A stretch of 14,617 nt of DNA from Gammaproteobacteria bacterium (GTDB lineage: Bacteria; Pseudomonadota; Gammaproteobacteria; SZUA-229): contig JACPVK010000399.1 in NCBI GenBank assembly GCA_016191795.1, positions 1 to 14,617 of the forward strand, read 5' to 3'. The notes beneath the pieces are model-generated. The model made no database searches. It was not told the DNA's origin and saw nothing but the letters and a program-made list of their open reading frames with translations. Positions within the stretch are counted from its first letter, which is position 1; every line of letters begins with the position of its first letter. A program made the translations under genes and the position numbers. Shown here piece after piece: positions 13,070 to 14,617 of this stretch.

Positions 13070-14539
13070 TCATAAAAAAGCCAGAATTTCTGTTTCAATA
13101 TTATCTTTATTGATAACCGCTTTTTGAGCAATGTTTTTGTCGAACAAGTCATTAATAATCGCCGGTATTTTTATTTTGGCCACCTGTGAAACTGATTTCA
13201 GGGCATCTATATCTCTGGCGTCAATTTCACCGGTTAGTGCGTTGGCTATCACCGGTGAAAACTTGGTCCATTCGGCAGTGGAATAAACAATGGTTTTTAA
13301 TGGTAGTGTGCGGCAGGTTTCATAGGTTTTGAAACAGGTTGCGGTATGCGGGTCCATTAAATAGCCCGTGGCAAAGGCTCGTTTAATATAGGCCTTGCCT
13401 TCATCATTCTCACAATAATCCGCTGCAAAGACTGCCTGAATTTTTTCAAGCTCGGCGGGGCTGAGTTGATAGTGGCGATTTTTTTCCAGTTGTTGCATAA
13501 GGTCTTTGGTACGTGCTGCACCAAACATATCAAATAATATGCGTTCGATATTTGATGAAATCAATATATCCATGGCCGGTGAAGTCGTGGGAATAACACT
13601 CTGGTTGCGTAAATCATAAGCACCGGTTTTGATCAGTTTGGTCAGAATATTGTTTTTGTTGGATGCAATCAGGATTTTCTCAACTGGCAAGCCCATTTTC
13701 ATGGCGTAATAACCGCCCAGAGCATTGCCAAAATTTCCACTGGGTACATTGAGGTAAACCTTCTCGCCCAGGGTGATGGCCTGTTGCCGAACCAGCTCAA
13801 GATAGGAATGAATGTGATAAATAATCTGGAAAATAATCCGCCCAAAGTTTACTGAGTTGGCGGCTGACAAATGGATATTTTTTTGTTTAAGTTTTTGTTT
13901 GAAGGTTTCTGAGCCCAGCAGGCGTTTGAGTGCGCTTTGAGCGTCGTCAAAATCTCCGTGTATGCCTATTACTTTTAGATTGGCTGCATCTTCCGTCACC
14001 ATTTGCAGGCGTTGTACATCCGAGGTGCCGCCATCCGGGTACAGGCAGGCGACACGTACATTTTCTTTATTCTTGAATGTTTCCAGTGCAGCCGGGCCGG
14101 TGTCGCCACTGGTCGCTACCATGATCAAATAATTTTCATTGCGTTGTTGAGCCAGTGACGAGAGCACTACACCAAAGGGTTGCAGGGCCATGTCCTTGAA
14201 CGCACGTGTTGGGCCGTGATACAGCTCGCTGACATACAGGTCGTCGTATACCTTGACTACCGGCACCGGATTGCTGGCATCATCAAAATGATCATACAGG
14301 CTGAGTGCTTCATCTATTACCCTGGTATCAATATCAATGGCAAAAGCCTGGAGCAGGTCGCGTGCCAGGGTTTTGTAATTTGAATTGATGTGGCGGCGCA
14401 GAAATTCCACGCCAGGTTTGGGCAGGTGCTCGGGTGTGTACAGGCCACCATAGGACGCAATCGGGTTGAGTATGGCATGTGAGAAAGTGACGGTCAGGGG
14501 ATGCTTGCTGTCGTTACCGCGAGTTTCGATGAAGTTCAT
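13070..14539 (-). CDS. thrC: threonine synthase
   Basis: ThrC is a pyridoxal-phosphate enzyme that converts O-phosphohomoserine to threonine and phosphate, the last step of the pathway to which hom belongs. At 489 aa it is of the long bacterial class; E. coli ThrC is about 428 aa. The N-terminus shows the family pattern YGGLYTPEHLP (30-40). The PLP-binding lysine is Lys115 in YHGPTRAFKDMALQPFG. ATSGDTGPAALE follows, and NSVNFGRI and VPSGNFGNALGGYYA bind cofactor and substrate. The ATG at 14537-14539 fits the family start MNFIETRG. A TATAAT lies just upstream, but the Shine-Dalgarno is weak. Nothing appears truncated. Confidence 0.96.
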   Translation of the reverse strand: MNFIETRGNDSKHPLTVTFSHAILNPIASYGGLYTPEHLPKPGVEFLRRHINSNYKTLARDLLQAFAIDIDTRVIDEALSLYDHFDDASNPVPVVKVYDDLYVSELYHGPTRAFKDMALQPFGVVLSSLAQQRNENYLIMVATSGDTGPAALETFKNKENVRVACLYPDGGTSDVQRLQMVTEDAANLKVIGIHGDFDDAQSALKRLLGSETFKQKLKQKNIHLSAANSVNFGRIIFQIIYHIHSYLELVRQQAITLGEKVYLNVPSGNFGNALGGYYAMKMGLPVEKILIASNKNNILTKLIKTGAYDLRNQSVIPTTSPAMDILISSNIERILFDMFGAARTKDLMQQLEKNRHYQLSPAELEKIQAVFAADYCENDEGKAYIKRAFATGYLMDPHTATCFKTYETCRTLPLKTIVYSTAEWTKFSPVIANALTGEIDARDIDALKSVSQVAKIKIPAIINDLFDKNIAQKAVINKDNIETEILAFL

Positions 14540-14565
14540 GGCTGGTCCAGAAAAAAATTTGCCAG

Positions 14566-14571
14566 ATTATA
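14566..14571 (-). promoter_or_regulatory. -10 box of thrC
   Basis: A perfect TATAAT on the minus strand lies 26 bases before the thrC ATG, giving a short leader of about 20 nt. No good -35 hexamer is seen at 16-18 bp. Confidence 0.5.
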
Positions 14572-14617
14572 CCGAAACGCGGCCGTCAGGTGTCGGCCAC
14601 TTGCCCGGTTCCCGGCC

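Noticed and set aside
12967..13152. Minus-strand frame with a Cys-rich CRCVTCQRH segment, resembling a cytochrome c remnant
   Set aside because: It has no CxxCH motif, the cysteines fall within the 9-bp hairpin, the frame overlaps the thrC end, and the cytochrome-like reading needs an unsupported frameshift.

Overview
The window looks like the chromosome of a free-living gammaproteobacterium whose order I cannot fix. The strongest clue is the block smr(-) / surE-pcm-nlpD-rpoS(+), a gene order typical of Gammaproteobacteria. It is supported by a proteobacterial-type hom with a C-terminal ACT domain, a long-form threonine synthase and a Mth938/DUF498 protein. Base composition is moderate, with no strong change along the window apart from AT-rich spacers.

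Layout. (1) Positions 1-994: the 3' part of an IS481-type insertion sequence, cut by the left window edge, with its right terminal repeat visible. (2) 995-2038: an accessory-looking strip with three copies of an 11-bp repeat against the IS end, a small HEPN-like protein on the minus strand, and about 430 bp of gene-free AT-rich DNA. (3) 2039-4762, minus strand: a tight three-gene operon in which the genes overlap by 8 and 4 bp. It encodes an exported thioredoxin-fold protein, a gluconate-2-dehydrogenase subunit-3-like protein with a Tat signal, and a GMC-family flavoprotein. (4) 4763-4969: a nested inverted-repeat element. (5) 4970-9550: smr on the minus strand, divergent from surE-pcm-nlpD-rpoS, which ends in a strong terminator. 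These genes serve stress survival: nucleotide phosphatase, repair of isomerised aspartyl residues, control of cell-wall amidase, and the stationary-phase sigma factor. (6) 9551-9858: a second nested inverted-repeat element built from the same core unit. (7) 9859-11747: a DUF498 protein divergent from hom. (8) 11812-14539, minus strand: a PstS-type periplasmic binding protein and thrC. hom and thrC catalyse consecutive parts of threonine synthesis and are often adjacent and co-directional, but here they converge on either side of the pstS-like gene.

No tRNA, rRNA, CRISPR array or complete mobile element was found. I do not see a clear new multi-gene system. The observations most worth a second look are the two nested inverted repeats sharing one core unit, the GMC flavoprotein apparently lacking the usual catalytic pair, the dyad and leaderless-looking promoter in the DUF498/hom spacer, the lengthened and charge-segregated N-terminus of RpoS, and the HEPN-like gene beside the IS. 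No database search was possible. All family calls rest on recognised motifs and by-eye comparison with remembered homologues.
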